Counted from the first letter of the stretch, positions 42,649 through 50,978 are shown. The stretch is DNA of 64,000 bases from Streptomyces sp. SID5910 (GCF_009862125.1 NZ_WWHX01000901.1:39834-103833), one strand, 5' to 3'. Made by a program: numbers and translations. The notes: generated from the sequence alone by a model not told the origin.

Positions 42649-43586
42649 TGCTGCGCCTCGGCGGCTTTGCGGCGCAGCGTCGCGGCGAAGCGGGTGAAAC
42701 AGTCGTTGACGTGCTCCTCGGCCTCGCCCATGGGGTTGGTGATGAGGTCCCGCTCGGTGAGGCGGGCGGCTTCGAGCAGTCCGGCGGCGTAGGCGCTGCC
42801 GTTCTTCGGGGCGAGGGCCTTGGCGGTGTCGTCGGCGATACGGTCACGCTGCTTGGTCAGCTCGGCGACGTCGGCGCGCTCGGCGTTCAAGGTGCGCTCC
42901 AGCTCTACGCGCTTCTGCTCCAGCCGCGCCACCGTGGCGACAGCCTCGGCCAGGCGCTCGCGGAGCTTGGCGGCCTCGGCGCGGGCGTCGTCCCGCTCGA
43001 TGGCGGTCTCGGCGTACAGCTTGACGGCGTGCTCGGCGCGGGCCTCCCACGTAAGCGAGTTGCCGGGGTGGGGGAACGGCTCGATGCCCTGGGCGCGGGC
43101 GTAGTTGTCGAACCGGTCGGCGGCCATGCGGAGGCCGTACGCGACGGCGGACGGGTCCATGCCGCCGGTGCTGGCGGCCTCGATGGTGAGGTCGGCATCG
43201 GGGTCATCGGCGGGGCGCAGCGTGATGGACGCGGACGGCTCGGCGGCCGGCCGCTCGGCGACGGAGCGCCACGCCTTCACCGTGTGGTCGTACTCCTCGA
43301 CCTCCTCGCCCACGATGTGGTCGCGGTAGTCCCACTCGTCGTGGTCCTCCTGCACCTCCGTGAGTCCCTGCTCGTACGTGACGCGGTACGCCTTGCCGTC
43401 GTCGGGGGCGCGGAACACCAGCTCGTGCACGGACACCCAACGGCGGGTGGCGGTCTGCTCGCGGTGCAGCTCGACCGCAGCGTGCGGGAACTCGGCCGCG
43501 TTGCTCTCGTCGGCGAGGTCGTTCGGCACGCCCCACTCGGCGAGCTGGTCGCGGTGGAAGACGCGGGCGGCGGTCTGGGTGGTCAT
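42645..43586 (-). CDS. coiled-coil phage protein
   Basis: A 313-residue protein. The N-terminal 120 residues look like a globular domain (HRDQLAEWGVPNDLADESN, WRSVAERPAAEPSASITLRPADD). A long coiled coil follows (KLRERLAEAVATVARLEQKRVELERTL) and a helical end. AGGAGCAACCCCCG lies directly before the ATG. Function unknown. Confidence 0.68.
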   Translation of the reverse strand: MTTQTAARVFHRDQLAEWGVPNDLADESNAAEFPHAAVELHREQTATRRWVSVHELVFRAPDDGKAYRVTYEQGLTEVQEDHDEWDYRDHIVGEEVEEYDHTVKAWRSVAERPAAEPSASITLRPADDPDADLTIEAASTGGMDPSAVAYGLRMAADRFDNYARAQGIEPFPHPGNSLTWEARAEHAVKLYAETAIERDDARAEAAKLRERLAEAVATVARLEQKRVELERTLNAERADVAELTKQRDRIADDTAKALAPKNGSAYAAGLLEAARLTERDLITNPMGEAEEHVNDCFTRFAATLRRKAAEAQQ

Positions 43587-43664
43587 CGGGGGTTGCTCCT
43601 GTCTCGGTGACGTCGAGGTGATCCCGCGCGCGGCCGGCGCGGCGACCGGTCGCGGGCGAGGGGC

Positions 43665-44153
43665 TTAGAAGGGGGGTTCGTTGCTGCCCTGTGTGGCCCA
43701 TGGGTCGCGCTGCTGGCCGTAGCCGTTCTGCTGCTGCTGGCCGTAGCTCTGCTGCTGGGCGGCGTAGCCTCCGCTGCTCTGCTGCTGGCTGTTGGCCTTG
43801 GTGATGGCGGCAGTGGCGCGCTGGAGGCTCGGGCCGACGTCCTCGGCCTCGATCTCGTAGACGGTGCGCTTGACGCCTTCGCGGTCCTCGTACGACCGCT
43901 GCTTGAGGGCGCCGCGGACGATGACGCGGTCGCCGCGCTTGAGGCTCTCGGTGATGTTCTCGGCGAGCTTGCGCCACGCGTTGACGGTGAGGAACAGGCT
44001 CTCCCCGTCCTTCCACTCGTTGGTGGACTTGTCGAAGGTGCGGGGCGTTGAGGCCATTCGGAACTTGGCGACGGCGTGCCCGGACGGGGTGAACCTCAGC
44101 TCGGGGTCGTCGACCAGGTTGCCTTGGTAGGTGAGGAGGGTTTCGCCGGCCAT
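43665..44153 (-). CDS. ssb: single-stranded DNA-binding protein
   Basis: A 162-residue SSB: an OB-fold ([46 protein letters not shown]) up to residue 108, a Gln/Tyr/Gly-rich linker and the conserved tip EPPF. It coats ssDNA during phage replication. The ATG overlaps the upstream HNH stop (TAATG), so the two are coupled. Confidence 0.93.
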   Translation of the reverse strand: MAGETLLTYQGNLVDDPELRFTPSGHAVAKFRMASTPRTFDKSTNEWKDGESLFLTVNAWRKLAENITESLKRGDRVIVRGALKQRSYEDREGVKRTVYEIEAEDVGPSLQRATAAITKANSQQQSSGGYAAQQQSYGQQQQNGYGQQRDPWATQGSNEPPF

Positions 44154-44650
44154 TAGGCGGCCTGCCTTTCGGGTGTGGTGCGGGTGCGTGTGCGTTCGCA
44201 TGTGCGGCATGCGCGGCTGCCGTCGGGGCGGCGGCGGGTGTTGTCGGCGTCGTAGGGGTGGCCGTGGGCGCAGTGGGTTTTGCGCGCGTTGATCGCGGTG
44301 GGGCCGGTCGACCGGAGGGTGTTGGTGCGGTGGTCGGTCAGTTCGAGGTGGGCGACGTTGACGCAGTTGCGGCGGCGGCACTTGTGGTCGACCTCGGGGC
44401 GCTGCTCGTCGTCGGCGGGCTCGGGGAGCGGGGCGTGTGCCTGCTCGTAGGCGTACTGGTGTGCGCGGACGGTGCGGCCGTTGACGCTGAATGCGCCGTA
44501 GAACTCGCCGTGTTCGCCGGCGTCGTGGGGGCGTTTGCTGCGGGCTCCGCCTGTCCAGAGGTGGCAGGGGCCGGGGGCGCCGCGGTAGAGGCTCACGGGG
44601 CCGCGGGGGTTGATCTTGGCGGCGAACCGTTCGGCGGCGGTGAGCGTCAT
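44153..44650 (-). CDS. HNH endonuclease
   Basis: A 165-residue HNH protein. [27 protein letters not shown] carries the HNH/His-Asn core with the CxxxxC zinc pair, and [14 protein letters not shown] and CRTCERTR give a second zinc ribbon. It may be a homing-type or processing nuclease. It is the first gene of the operator-controlled promoter at 44728-44768 and co-translated with ssb. Confidence 0.85.
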   Translation of the reverse strand: MTLTAAERFAAKINPRGPVSLYRGAPGPCHLWTGGARSKRPHDAGEHGEFYGAFSVNGRTVRAHQYAYEQAHAPLPEPADDEQRPEVDHKCRRRNCVNVAHLELTDHRTNTLRSTGPTAINARKTHCAHGHPYDADNTRRRPDGSRACRTCERTRTRTTPERQAA

Positions 44651-44727
44651 CGCGGTCCCCTTCGGTGCTGAGCCTGGGCTCTCGGTTCGTGGCGCCGGTG
44701 CGTACTCGGCTGCCGTAATGCTTCAGT

Positions 44728-44768
44728 CGTGAGTGATCTCGAACCACTCACGCGTGAAACGTAGCACG
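44728..44768 (-). promoter_or_regulatory. operator-controlled early promoter (HNH-ssb)
   Basis: CACTCACGCGTG (44745-44756) and a second half-site CGTGAGTG (44728-44735) overlap the predicted start of a leftward transcript whose -10 is TACGTT (44763-44758). GTGAAACGTAGCACG (44754-44768) and CCACTCACGCGTGAA (44744-44758) both recur exactly at the Cro-side promoter near 51.95 kb. No conserved -35 is seen here. Confidence 0.65.
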
Positions 44769-44805
44769 CAGGGGGCGCCCTGGATTCGTTCTGGGGCGCC
44801 CCCTG
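44769..44805 (-). terminator. terminator of the replication operon
   Basis: Perfect 11-base stem CAGGGGGCGCC / GGCGCCCCCTG, just after the stop at 44814 and abutting the HNH-ssb promoter. Confidence 0.8.
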
Positions 44806-44813
44806 TTGGCGGG

Positions 44814-44990
44814 CTACGCGGCCCGCTGTGGGGCGCTAACAGTGCTGGTGGGGGCGATGGTCCACCCGGCGGTTTCCAGGGCCCTGATGACGCGTGCGGC
44901 GGTCGTGCCGGGGCGCTGCTCCAGCTCGGCGAGGTGGGCGTCTTCGAGGGTGGCGCGGACGACGGCGACGGCGGCCGGGGGCGTGGTCAC
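44814..44990 (-). CDS. small helical phage protein
   Basis: A 58-residue protein (VVRATLEDAHLAELEQRPGTTAARVIRALETAGWTI) with a possible winged-helix or HTH-like core. The GTG overlaps the upstream stop (GTGA). Last gene of the replication operon. Function unknown. Confidence 0.62.
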   Translation of the reverse strand: MTTPPAAVAVVRATLEDAHLAELEQRPGTTAARVIRALETAGWTIAPTSTVSAPQRAA

Positions 44991-45478
44991 GGGCGGGCTC
45001 CTGCGGTGTGGCGGGCGGTGACGCGGCCGGTGGCGTCGCGCATGACCGGGGGGCGGGCCATGAGGCGGGCGAGCTGCTCGTGTTCGGCGGTGGTGGCCTC
45101 GGTGCGGGCGCGGTCGTGGTGGGCGGCCTGGGCGGCTATCTCGGCGTCGAGGCGGGCGGTGCGCTCGGCTTCGGCCTGGGCGGCGCGCTGCTGCCTGCGG
45201 TCGGCCGCTGCGGCGTCGAGGCGGGCGGGTCCGTCGAGTGTCTCGACGGTGCGCCACTGGAAGCCGCGGGAGCGCTGCACTTCGACGTAGGCGCCTTGGT
45301 CGGCGAACTCCTCGGCGAGGCGGCGGGCCTTGGCGCGGTCGGGGGTGATGCGGATGGCCGGCCGGTCGGGGCGGTCGGGCCAGACGGCCTCGACGCGGTA
45401 GAGCTTGCCGTTGCGGGTCTGGTCGCCGCCGCGGTTCTTGCGGTGGAAGCTGCGGGCGGACTTCGGGGTGGGGCTCAT
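44987..45478 (-). CDS. hypothetical phage protein
   Basis: A 163-residue protein. An N-terminal segment YRVEAVWPDRPDRPAIRITPDRAKARRLAEEFADQGAYVEVQR looks like a small alpha/beta domain; the rest is a charged coiled coil (RRQQRAAQAEAERTARLDAEIAAQAA). ATGA overlap with the upstream gene. Function unknown. Confidence 0.66.
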   Translation of the reverse strand: MSPTPKSARSFHRKNRGGDQTRNGKLYRVEAVWPDRPDRPAIRITPDRAKARRLAEEFADQGAYVEVQRSRGFQWRTVETLDGPARLDAAAADRRQQRAAQAEAERTARLDAEIAAQAAHHDRARTEATTAEHEQLARLMARPPVMRDATGRVTARHTAGARP

Positions 45479-46164
45479 GCTGCGGGCTCCTGGGCGTAGT
45501 GGGCGGCGGTGGCGTGGTCCTTGCGGGTGGGGTGGGGGGTGCGGGTGTTGCCGCGGTGGTCGCGGCAGGGGGCGTTGCGGTCGGCGCGGCAGTGCTTGTA
45601 GGGGCACGGGATGTTGAGCGGGTCGGGGGCGCCGGCGCGGGCGAGCTGCTCGCGGCGGGCGCGGTGGGGCCGGTAGTCGGCGAGGGTGTCGGCGACGCTG
45701 GGCGGCATGTAGGTGCCCAGCTCGGCGAGACGGCGGCGTACTTGGGCGGCCATGGGGCCCGCGGTGAGGGCGCGGTGGGTGGTGGGGGCCTGCTGGCCGG
45801 TGGCGATGGCGCGGCGTTCGGCGCGGAGTGCGGCCACGTAGGCGTCGCCGGTCTCGTCGTCGGGGTCGATCTCGGGGTGTGCGGTCGGTTCGAACGTGCC
45901 GACGTGGCGGCGGTTGAGGACGTCGGCCTTGTGGGCGTGCCAGGGGCGGGATATGTCGCTGGGCTGGATGCGGTAGGGGTTGCGGGCGATGTAGCCGCGG
46001 GCGATCTGGGCGGCGTCCCATCCGTGGGCCTGGGCGGGGACGTCGCTGAGCAGGTCGCACCACTGGGCGAGGCGGTCTTCGGCGGCGCCCTGGTCCTCGA
46101 CGTTCATGCGGGGGTCGAGGCGGACGACGTAGGCGAGCAGGGCGGCGACTTCGCGGGGGTTCAC
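45475..46164 (-). CDS. replication-module protein with zinc finger
   Basis: A 229-residue protein starting VNPREVAALLAYVVRLDPRM, with ARGYIARNPYRIQPSDISR and a C-terminal zinc-finger-like end CPYKHCRADRNAPCRDH. This is common in actinophage replication modules, always next to the initiator-like gene, and might be a helicase loader or accessory factor. The GTG overlaps the initiator stop (GTGA). Confidence 0.72.
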   Translation of the reverse strand: MNPREVAALLAYVVRLDPRMNVEDQGAAEDRLAQWCDLLSDVPAQAHGWDAAQIARGYIARNPYRIQPSDISRPWHAHKADVLNRRHVGTFEPTAHPEIDPDDETGDAYVAALRAERRAIATGQQAPTTHRALTAGPMAAQVRRRLAELGTYMPPSVADTLADYRPHRARREQLARAGAPDPLNIPCPYKHCRADRNAPCRDHRGNTRTPHPTRKDHATAAHYAQEPAA

Positions 46165-47069
46165 TGCTGGGCCTCCATGCGGGCGAGGGCGGCGGCGAGG
46201 TAGTCGGCGGACTGGGCGGCGCGGCCCTTGCGGGGGGCGGCGCGGTCGAGAGGGATGACGTCGGCGTTGGGCCCGGTGGGGGCGGCGGGAACGGTGCCCG
46301 CGGCCGGGGCTGGGGGAAGGCTGGTCCATGCCCGCAGGAAGTAGCGGGCGGAGCTGACGCGCTGGCGGGCGGCGATGGTGACGGCGTGCTCGGCGAGCAT
46401 GTCGATGCCGGACTTCTTGATCATGGCGTCGAGGCGAAGCCATTCGCCGGCGGTGAGGTCCCATCCGACGTAGACCTTCGCGGCGGTGATCCGGTCGACC
46501 AGGGGGCGAGCGTACGGGGGGATCGGGTCGAACGGCGACGCGGGCGAGGCCGGTCCCTCACTCACTCCTTCACTCTCTCTATCTATGGGTGGGTGATGTG
46601 GTCCGGATTCCGGACCACAAGCGGTCTGCAATCCGGACCACAAACCGTCTTGGGGCTCATCGGCTACCGGTCCGGATTCCGGACCACTAGCGAGGGTCGT
46701 TGTGGTCCGTGTGCCGGACCGCAAACCGTTTGCGGTCCGGATTCCGGACCGCTCGGCGGGGGCCGTTTGTGGTCCGTAGTCCGGACCGCTACGGACGTAG
46801 TTGACGGCGCCCGGGATGCGGTACAGAACCGGCCGGCTGCCCTTGGCGGGCTCGGCGATCTCCAGATCACCCGTGGCGACGGCATCGGCGATGGCCTTGA
46901 CGGCGACGCCCTTGCCGACGCCTCCGAGGCGGCGAACGGCTTCAGCGGCGCCGAGGCGCGCGGTGGCGTCGGGGCCGGTCGTCTTGTCCGCGACGGCGAG
47001 CACGACCAACCGGGCGTTACCGCGTGAGCGGGCGTGCTTCCATGCCCAGTCGTAAGCGTCGAGGGTCAT
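46161..47069 (-). CDS. replication initiator-like protein carrying the iterons
   Basis: A 302-residue protein. The N-terminal 90 residues form a winged-helix domain (AWKHARSRGNARLVVLAVADKTT, AAEAVRRLGGVGKGVAVKAI), typical of actinophage DnaA/DnaT-like or lambda O-type initiators. A low-complexity middle (SGPESGP-type repeats, residues 95-160) is encoded by six palindromic DNA repeats, and a C-terminal helical domain follows. It probably starts replication at those repeats. Confidence 0.78.
   Translation of the reverse strand: MTLDAYDWAWKHARSRGNARLVVLAVADKTTGPDATARLGAAEAVRRLGGVGKGVAVKAIADAVATGDLEIAEPAKGSRPVLYRIPGAVNYVRSGPDYGPQTAPAERSGIRTANGLRSGTRTTTTLASGPESGPVADEPQDGLWSGLQTACGPESGPHHPPIDRESEGVSEGPASPASPFDPIPPYARPLVDRITAAKVYVGWDLTAGEWLRLDAMIKKSGIDMLAEHAVTIAARQRVSSARYFLRAWTSLPPAPAAGTVPAAPTGPNADVIPLDRAAPRKGRAAQSADYLAAALARMEAQQ
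46598..46789. repeat. six palindromic iterons, likely replication origin
   Basis: Six copies of a 21-base palindrome (arms GTGGTCCGGA / TCCGGACCAC around one base) start at 46598, 46621, 46667, 46702, 46732 and 46769. Copies 1 and 5 are perfect palindromes; the others have one to four changes. They lie inside the initiator gene, as lambda ori lies inside gene O. The pyrimidine-rich flank 46558-46590 (CTTCACTCTCTCTATCTATG) is the least GC-rich stretch nearby and could be the melting region. Confidence 0.7.
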
Positions 47070-47350
47070 CGGGCGGCCTCGGCGGCGAGCTGGGCGGCCC
47101 ACTGGTCGAGCAGGCTGGTGCGGGCGGCGGCGAGGCCGACGCACCGCGGGCACCACGCGAGGCCGGCGGGCGGGGCCGCGGGGGCGGGGTCGAGGATCAC
47201 GGCCGGGCTGTGGGTGACGGTCCATCCGGTGGTGCCGCATTCGGCCTGCCTGCCGGGCATGGGGCCGTCCTCCCGCATGATGTGCAGGCGCCGGACCTGG
47301 GAGGCGCGGCGGCCGGACTGGGCGCTGTAGCCGCGGTAGAAGGCCCTCAT
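47066..47350 (-). CDS. small phage protein with CPRC motif
   Basis: A 94-residue protein starting MRAFYRGYSAQSGRRASQVRRL, with LAWCPRCVGLAAAR near the end. No family recognised. Overlaps the initiator start and the PP-loop gene stop by 4 bases each, so all are coupled. Confidence 0.62.
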   Translation of the reverse strand: MRAFYRGYSAQSGRRASQVRRLHIMREDGPMPGRQAECGTTGWTVTHSPAVILDPAPAAPPAGLAWCPRCVGLAAARTSLLDQWAAQLAAEAAR

Positions 47351-48159
47351 GTCATGCACCATCCGGAGTCGCACAGGCCGTCGGCCTCGTCGAGCATCGG
47401 CAGTACGTCGACGCCCGCGGGGATGGCCTCACGGAGCGGCCGACCGAACCGGGTCAGGTAGACGTGGTCCTTGCCGAGTTCGTCGCGCCGTTCGTTGAGC
47501 AGGTCTTCGAGGGCGCATGCCTGGGCGAACTCCTCGGGCTGCTCGCGCCGCATGTCGTGCCACGTCTCCGGACGGTGGAACGGGCAAAAGAAACATGACG
47601 ACTTCGGCGGGACGGGCAACCCGGCTTCGCGGATGACCCGGGCACAGTCCGTACGGCGTAGACCGAGGTCGAGCAGTGGATACGTGATGACCTCGTGCGG
47701 CTCCGTACGCCGGTTGTTCGCGCGGTGGATCTCGTCGACGCTGATGCCGATGCCGATGGTGGCCGGGCTGTCCGCGGTCGCTCCGCGCCGCTTCAGTTCC
47801 TTCGCGATCACCTTGATCTTGAAGTCGGCGGTGCAGCTCCGGGTGCCGGGCGCCCCGTTGGACATGCGGACAGGGATCGGGAGGGAGCGGGAGCCGGGGC
47901 GTGTGAGGCGCTGCCACAGGGTCTCTATGGAACCGTCCCGCTTCACGCGGTCGAGCGTCACCAGCTCGATGCCGCGGTCGGCTGCGAACGGGCGGGCGTA
48001 CTCCTCGACGTACCGCAGCGTCGCGGGGCTCTCGGAGTCGTCGCCCACGTTGGCCATGAGGAACAGGGGGAAGTCGATGCGACGCTGAGCGGCCAGCACA
48101 AGCAGGGCTGTGGACTGCACGCCTCCGCCGTAGCTGATGGAACGGAGTGGGGTGGTCAC
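47347..48159 (-). CDS. PP-loop (PAPS reductase-like) Fe-S protein
   Basis: A 270-residue protein of the adenine nucleotide alpha-hydrolase/PAPS reductase type. SYGGGVQSTALL is the PP-loop; MSNGAPGTRSCTADFKIKV and SSCFFCPFHR supply a cysteine set that could hold an Fe-S cluster. Such phage genes are related to DNA phosphorothioation/modification sulfur enzymes or nucleobase modification. It lies in the replication operon. No cysteine desulfurase or partner gene is next to it. Confidence 0.78.
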   Translation of the reverse strand: MTTPLRSISYGGGVQSTALLVLAAQRRIDFPLFLMANVGDDSESPATLRYVEEYARPFAADRGIELVTLDRVKRDGSIETLWQRLTRPGSRSLPIPVRMSNGAPGTRSCTADFKIKVIAKELKRRGATADSPATIGIGISVDEIHRANNRRTEPHEVITYPLLDLGLRRTDCARVIREAGLPVPPKSSCFFCPFHRPETWHDMRREQPEEFAQACALEDLLNERRDELGKDHVYLTRFGRPLREAIPAGVDVLPMLDEADGLCDSGWCMT

Positions 48160-48305
48160 GGGCTTTCCTCGCGTCGGTGGGTGCGGGCGGGCTGGTGGTC
48201 GTCGCACTTCCAGCCGCACGGGTAGGGGCGGGCGGGCTGGGCGTGGCATCGGGGGTTGCCGTGCTCGCAGGACGGCGGCGGCTCGTCGGTCGGCGGTCGG
48301 CTCAT
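48156..48305 (-). CDS. small Cys/His protein
   Basis: A 49-residue protein. CEHGNPRCHAQPARPYPCGW and KCDDHQ place four Cys and three His in a zinc-binding pattern. It is found as a separate small protein in Streptomyces and its phages. ATGA overlap with the next gene. Function unknown. Confidence 0.6.
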   Translation of the reverse strand: MSRPPTDEPPPSCEHGNPRCHAQPARPYPCGWKCDDHQPARTHRREESP

Positions 48306-48889
48306 GCGGTGGCCCGTCGGCGGGCGTCGCGGAGGGCGTGGCATGCGGCGCAGTACGGGCGGCCGTCGCGGTCGTAGCGACGGTGCACGGCGGTGGGGTG
48401 TCCGGCGGTGCACTCCGTGAGCAGGGTGGCGCGGCCGACCAGGGCGGCGAACTGGGCGCGGTGGCGGGCGCGGCCGGGGTCGTCCTCGACGCACTGCGGG
48501 GCGACGCATCCGGGGCGGTCGCACTCGGCGGTGACGCGGCCGATCGGGTCGCGGCCGGTGCGGATGCGGAAGGCAACGGCGCGGGCGGTGTACTCGCGGC
48601 CGTGGTGGGTGAGCACCATCGTGCCGCTGTTCAGGCGGTGGCGGCCGGTCCACTCCATGTGTCCGCCTTCGACGGGGCGGGCGAGCGTGTGCCACTTCTC
48701 GGTGAGGGTGAGCGGCGACTTGTTGGCCGGCGTCGGCTGCTTCGCGGGGCCGTAGCCGAGGCGGGCGCGGTAGCGGGCGGCTGTGGTCTTGTCGACGCCG
48801 AGTTCGCGGCGGATGGCCTTGTTGGTGGCGCCCTGGGCGAGCAGCTCGGCGATGCGGGCGCGGGTGGCCGGGGTGAGCGGCTGTGGCAT
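48302..48889 (-). CDS. HTH plus HNH-like nuclease
   Basis: A 195-residue protein. Residues 5-45 are an HTH (IAELLAQGATNKAIRRELGVDKTTAARY), followed by an HNH/WHH-like part (ECDRPGCVAPQCVEDDPGRARHRAQ, CTAGHPTAVHRRYDRDGRPYCAACHALRDAR). Probably a homing or DNA-processing nuclease. It starts a transcript right after the terminator at 48910. Confidence 0.75.
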   Translation of the reverse strand: MPQPLTPATRARIAELLAQGATNKAIRRELGVDKTTAARYRARLGYGPAKQPTPANKSPLTLTEKWHTLARPVEGGHMEWTGRHRLNSGTMVLTHHGREYTARAVAFRIRTGRDPIGRVTAECDRPGCVAPQCVEDDPGRARHRAQFAALVGRATLLTECTAGHPTAVHRRYDRDGRPYCAACHALRDARRRATA

Positions 48890-48909
48890 TGCGGTCTCCG
48901 GGTGGTGCG

Positions 48910-48936
48910 GGCCCGCCCCGTGACGTGGGGCGGGCC
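48910..48936 (-). terminator. terminator after the recombination genes
   Basis: Perfect 10-base stem GGCCCGCCCC / GGGGCGGGCC with a 7-base loop, just past the stop at 48950. Confidence 0.8.
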
Positions 48937-48949
48937 GTACGGCTGGGGG

Positions 48950-49570
48950 CTACGTGGCGGGGGCGTCCTCGGCGGGCGGCGCGGTGCGCTTGGCCGGGGC
49001 GAGGACGGGCAGGACGTGTGCGGCGAGGGCTCCGGACCGCCACGCCTCGGCGACCAGCTCGCGGCCGTCCAACGGGTTCTTCTTCGACTGGCGGGTGTAG
49101 GACATCCGCATGCCGGCCGCCTTGCTCGGGCGGATCTCAACGCCGGGCACGTCGTGCACCACACCGGTGGCCTTGTCGACGTAGCGGGGGGCGTCGGTCG
49201 CGGTCATCTCGGCGAGGGCCTGCGCCGACCATGCGGGCCGGACCGACGTCCGGACCTGCATGGGCACGATCTCGACGACGTGCTCGGACGGGAACGTGTC
49301 ACGAACCCACGCGGTGAACGCGTCGACGTCGACGATCCGGGCGGCCTTCTCTCCGCCGGTGCGGGAGACCGTCCCCACCTTCACCCCGCCGGGCAGCATC
49401 GCGTCGAGCTGGCTCGCCCCGCTCGCCTTGTGCTGCTCGTTGAGGGCGTGCTGCACGTCGGTGCGGGCATCGGCATACGCCTCCTTCACCTCTTCGAGCA
49501 GGGCGCCGAGCGCGGCCAGCTTGGTGACGGCGTCGCGCACCGTGGGCTCGGTGGTGGGCTGCTCGGTCAC
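48950..49570 (-). CDS. recombination-module protein of unknown function
   Basis: A 206-residue protein with an N-terminal helical part (VTKLAALGALLEEVKEAYADARTDVQHALNEQ) and a globular end. It is often the partner of ERF genes in actinophages and may be an accessory nuclease or annealing cofactor. The GTG at 49570 overlaps the ERF stop (GTGA). Confidence 0.65.
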   Translation of the reverse strand: MTEQPTTEPTVRDAVTKLAALGALLEEVKEAYADARTDVQHALNEQHKASGASQLDAMLPGGVKVGTVSRTGGEKAARIVDVDAFTAWVRDTFPSEHVVEIVPMQVRTSVRPAWSAQALAEMTATDAPRYVDKATGVVHDVPGVEIRPSKAAGMRMSYTRQSKKNPLDGRELVAEAWRSGALAAHVLPVLAPAKRTAPPAEDAPAT

Positions 49571-50604
49571 TGCTGCGCCCCCTTCGCGGCGGCGGCCTCG
49601 ATCTGCTGCCGGAACGCGTCGAGCTGCGCGGCGGGGGCCTGGTCGACGGGCAGGCCGTAGACGCGCTCGAAGTCGGCGTCAAGGGTGGGCAGGTTGGCGC
49701 GCGACGCGGCGAGGCGAAGCGCGTTCTCGGCCTGCTCGGCGGCGGCCTTGGGCGAGGCGGGCGCGTTCTGCGCCGGGCCCTGCTGCTCCGTCTGCTGCGG
49801 CTGGGCGGCGGCCCGCTTCTGGGCGGCGATCGTGTCCAGCCGCGCGAGGTAGTCGGCCGGGGCGCCGGCCTCGGCGGCGGCGGCCCGCACCGCGGCGAAC
49901 TCATCGGGCGTCTTCGCCTGGTGCGCCTCGGTGAGGTAGTCGCGGCGCGGCGCCTGCTGCTGGGGCTGCTGCTGGTTCTCCCACGGACCCGGCTCGGCGC
50001 GCTGGGAGCGGCGCGGCTGCTGCCCGCGCTGCTGGCGGCGCTGCTGCCCGCGCTGCTGGCGCTGCTGCTGCTCGGCGCGGTGCTCCTCGGACGGCTCCGG
50101 GTGGTGCCGGTCCCCGTCGTCGATGCTGCGGCCGTCCACGGGCAGCATAAACAGCGTGAACAACAGGTACTTGAGTGCCGCGCTCTGTGCCTTGTTGGTC
50201 GCCTTGTCGGCGTAATCGAACGCCTCGCCGGGCATGTCGGTGACCAGGCAGTCACCTGCGGGTCCGTAGACGTAGTACCGCATCGTGATCAGTACGCGGG
50301 TCATCTTCCCGTCGCGCTGCTGCTGGTGGTCGGCGATCGTCGGCAGGATGAACACACCGTGGGTGCGCATCGGTCCGGCCATGGCGGACATGACGTCGTC
50401 GATGCCGCGGAACTTGTAGTTCTGCTGCTCGTTGCGCTGGTCCTTGCCGACGGGCATCGCGTCGCGCATCACGTTGGCGATGGCGGCGAACACGCGCGGC
50501 TGGTCGGCCGGGGCGCCCTCGGGGGCGGGCTGGTAGATCGGCGACGTGAGCGCCATCGCGGGGTTGGTCGGCGCCGGGGGGAGCGGGAGCGGGGTGACGG
50601 TCAC
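49567..50604 (-). CDS. ERF-family single-strand annealing protein
   Basis: A 345-residue ERF protein. The core runs over residues 38-160 (YKFRGIDDVMSAMAGPMRTHGV, FDYADKATNKAQSAALKYLLFTLFMLP); a Gln/Arg-rich spacer and a helical C-terminus follow. It anneals complementary ssDNA, allowing phage recombination and circularisation. The GTG at 50604 overlaps the upstream stop (GTGA). Confidence 0.9.
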   Translation of the reverse strand: MTVTPLPLPPAPTNPAMALTSPIYQPAPEGAPADQPRVFAAIANVMRDAMPVGKDQRNEQQNYKFRGIDDVMSAMAGPMRTHGVFILPTIADHQQQRDGKMTRVLITMRYYVYGPAGDCLVTDMPGEAFDYADKATNKAQSAALKYLLFTLFMLPVDGRSIDDGDRHHPEPSEEHRAEQQQRQQRGQQRRQQRGQQPRRSQRAEPGPWENQQQPQQQAPRRDYLTEAHQAKTPDEFAAVRAAAAEAGAPADYLARLDTIAAQKRAAAQPQQTEQQGPAQNAPASPKAAAEQAENALRLAASRANLPTLDADFERVYGLPVDQAPAAQLDAFRQQIEAAAAKGAQQ

Positions 50605-50978
50605 GGGCGCGGTTCCTTCGTGCTCAGGTGGCGGATGTGGGCGGCGTGCTGGGTAATGCGGGTCGCGAGGGCGATTGCGGCGTCCGGCCCGTACTGCGGG
50701 TCGAGCTGGTGCTCGATCGGCAGCTCGTCGAGCAGGGCCTCGCGGGTGCTATCGGCCTCGGCGGCACGGATCGCGCGGTCGTACTCGGCCGCGTCGTCGT
50801 CGACCTCGGTCATGTCCTTGGCGATCACCGCGGTGCCGTGGGCGGTGAGCAGCTGGCCGAGGACGTCGGCGTCGTCGATGTACGCGACGGCGAGGGCGTC
50901 GAGCAGCGGTGCCGTGATCGCGTCGCGAATCGGCAGGCGTACGGCCGTGCCGTCGGCGGTGAGGGTCGGGCGGATCAC
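50601..50978 (-). CDS. hypothetical phage protein
   Basis: A 125-residue protein starting VIRPTLTADGTAVRLPIRDAI, with ALLDELPIEHQLDPQYGPDA. Helical, acidic, no motif recognised. GTGA overlap with the upstream gene. Part of the early operon headed by the Cro-like gene. Confidence 0.65.
   Translation of the reverse strand: MIRPTLTADGTAVRLPIRDAITAPLLDALAVAYIDDADVLGQLLTAHGTAVIAKDMTEVDDDAAEYDRAIRAAEADSTREALLDELPIEHQLDPQYGPDAAIALATRITQHAAHIRHLSTKEPRP

Noticed and set aside
46598..46789. Regular repeats resembling a CRISPR array
   Set aside because: The units are palindromic, spaced irregularly by 2 to 25 bases, lie inside a coding gene and there are no cas genes.
47347..48159. Host cysteine biosynthesis (cysH) gene
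   Set aside because: It is translationally coupled inside the phage replication operon and no sulfate assimilation genes are nearby.
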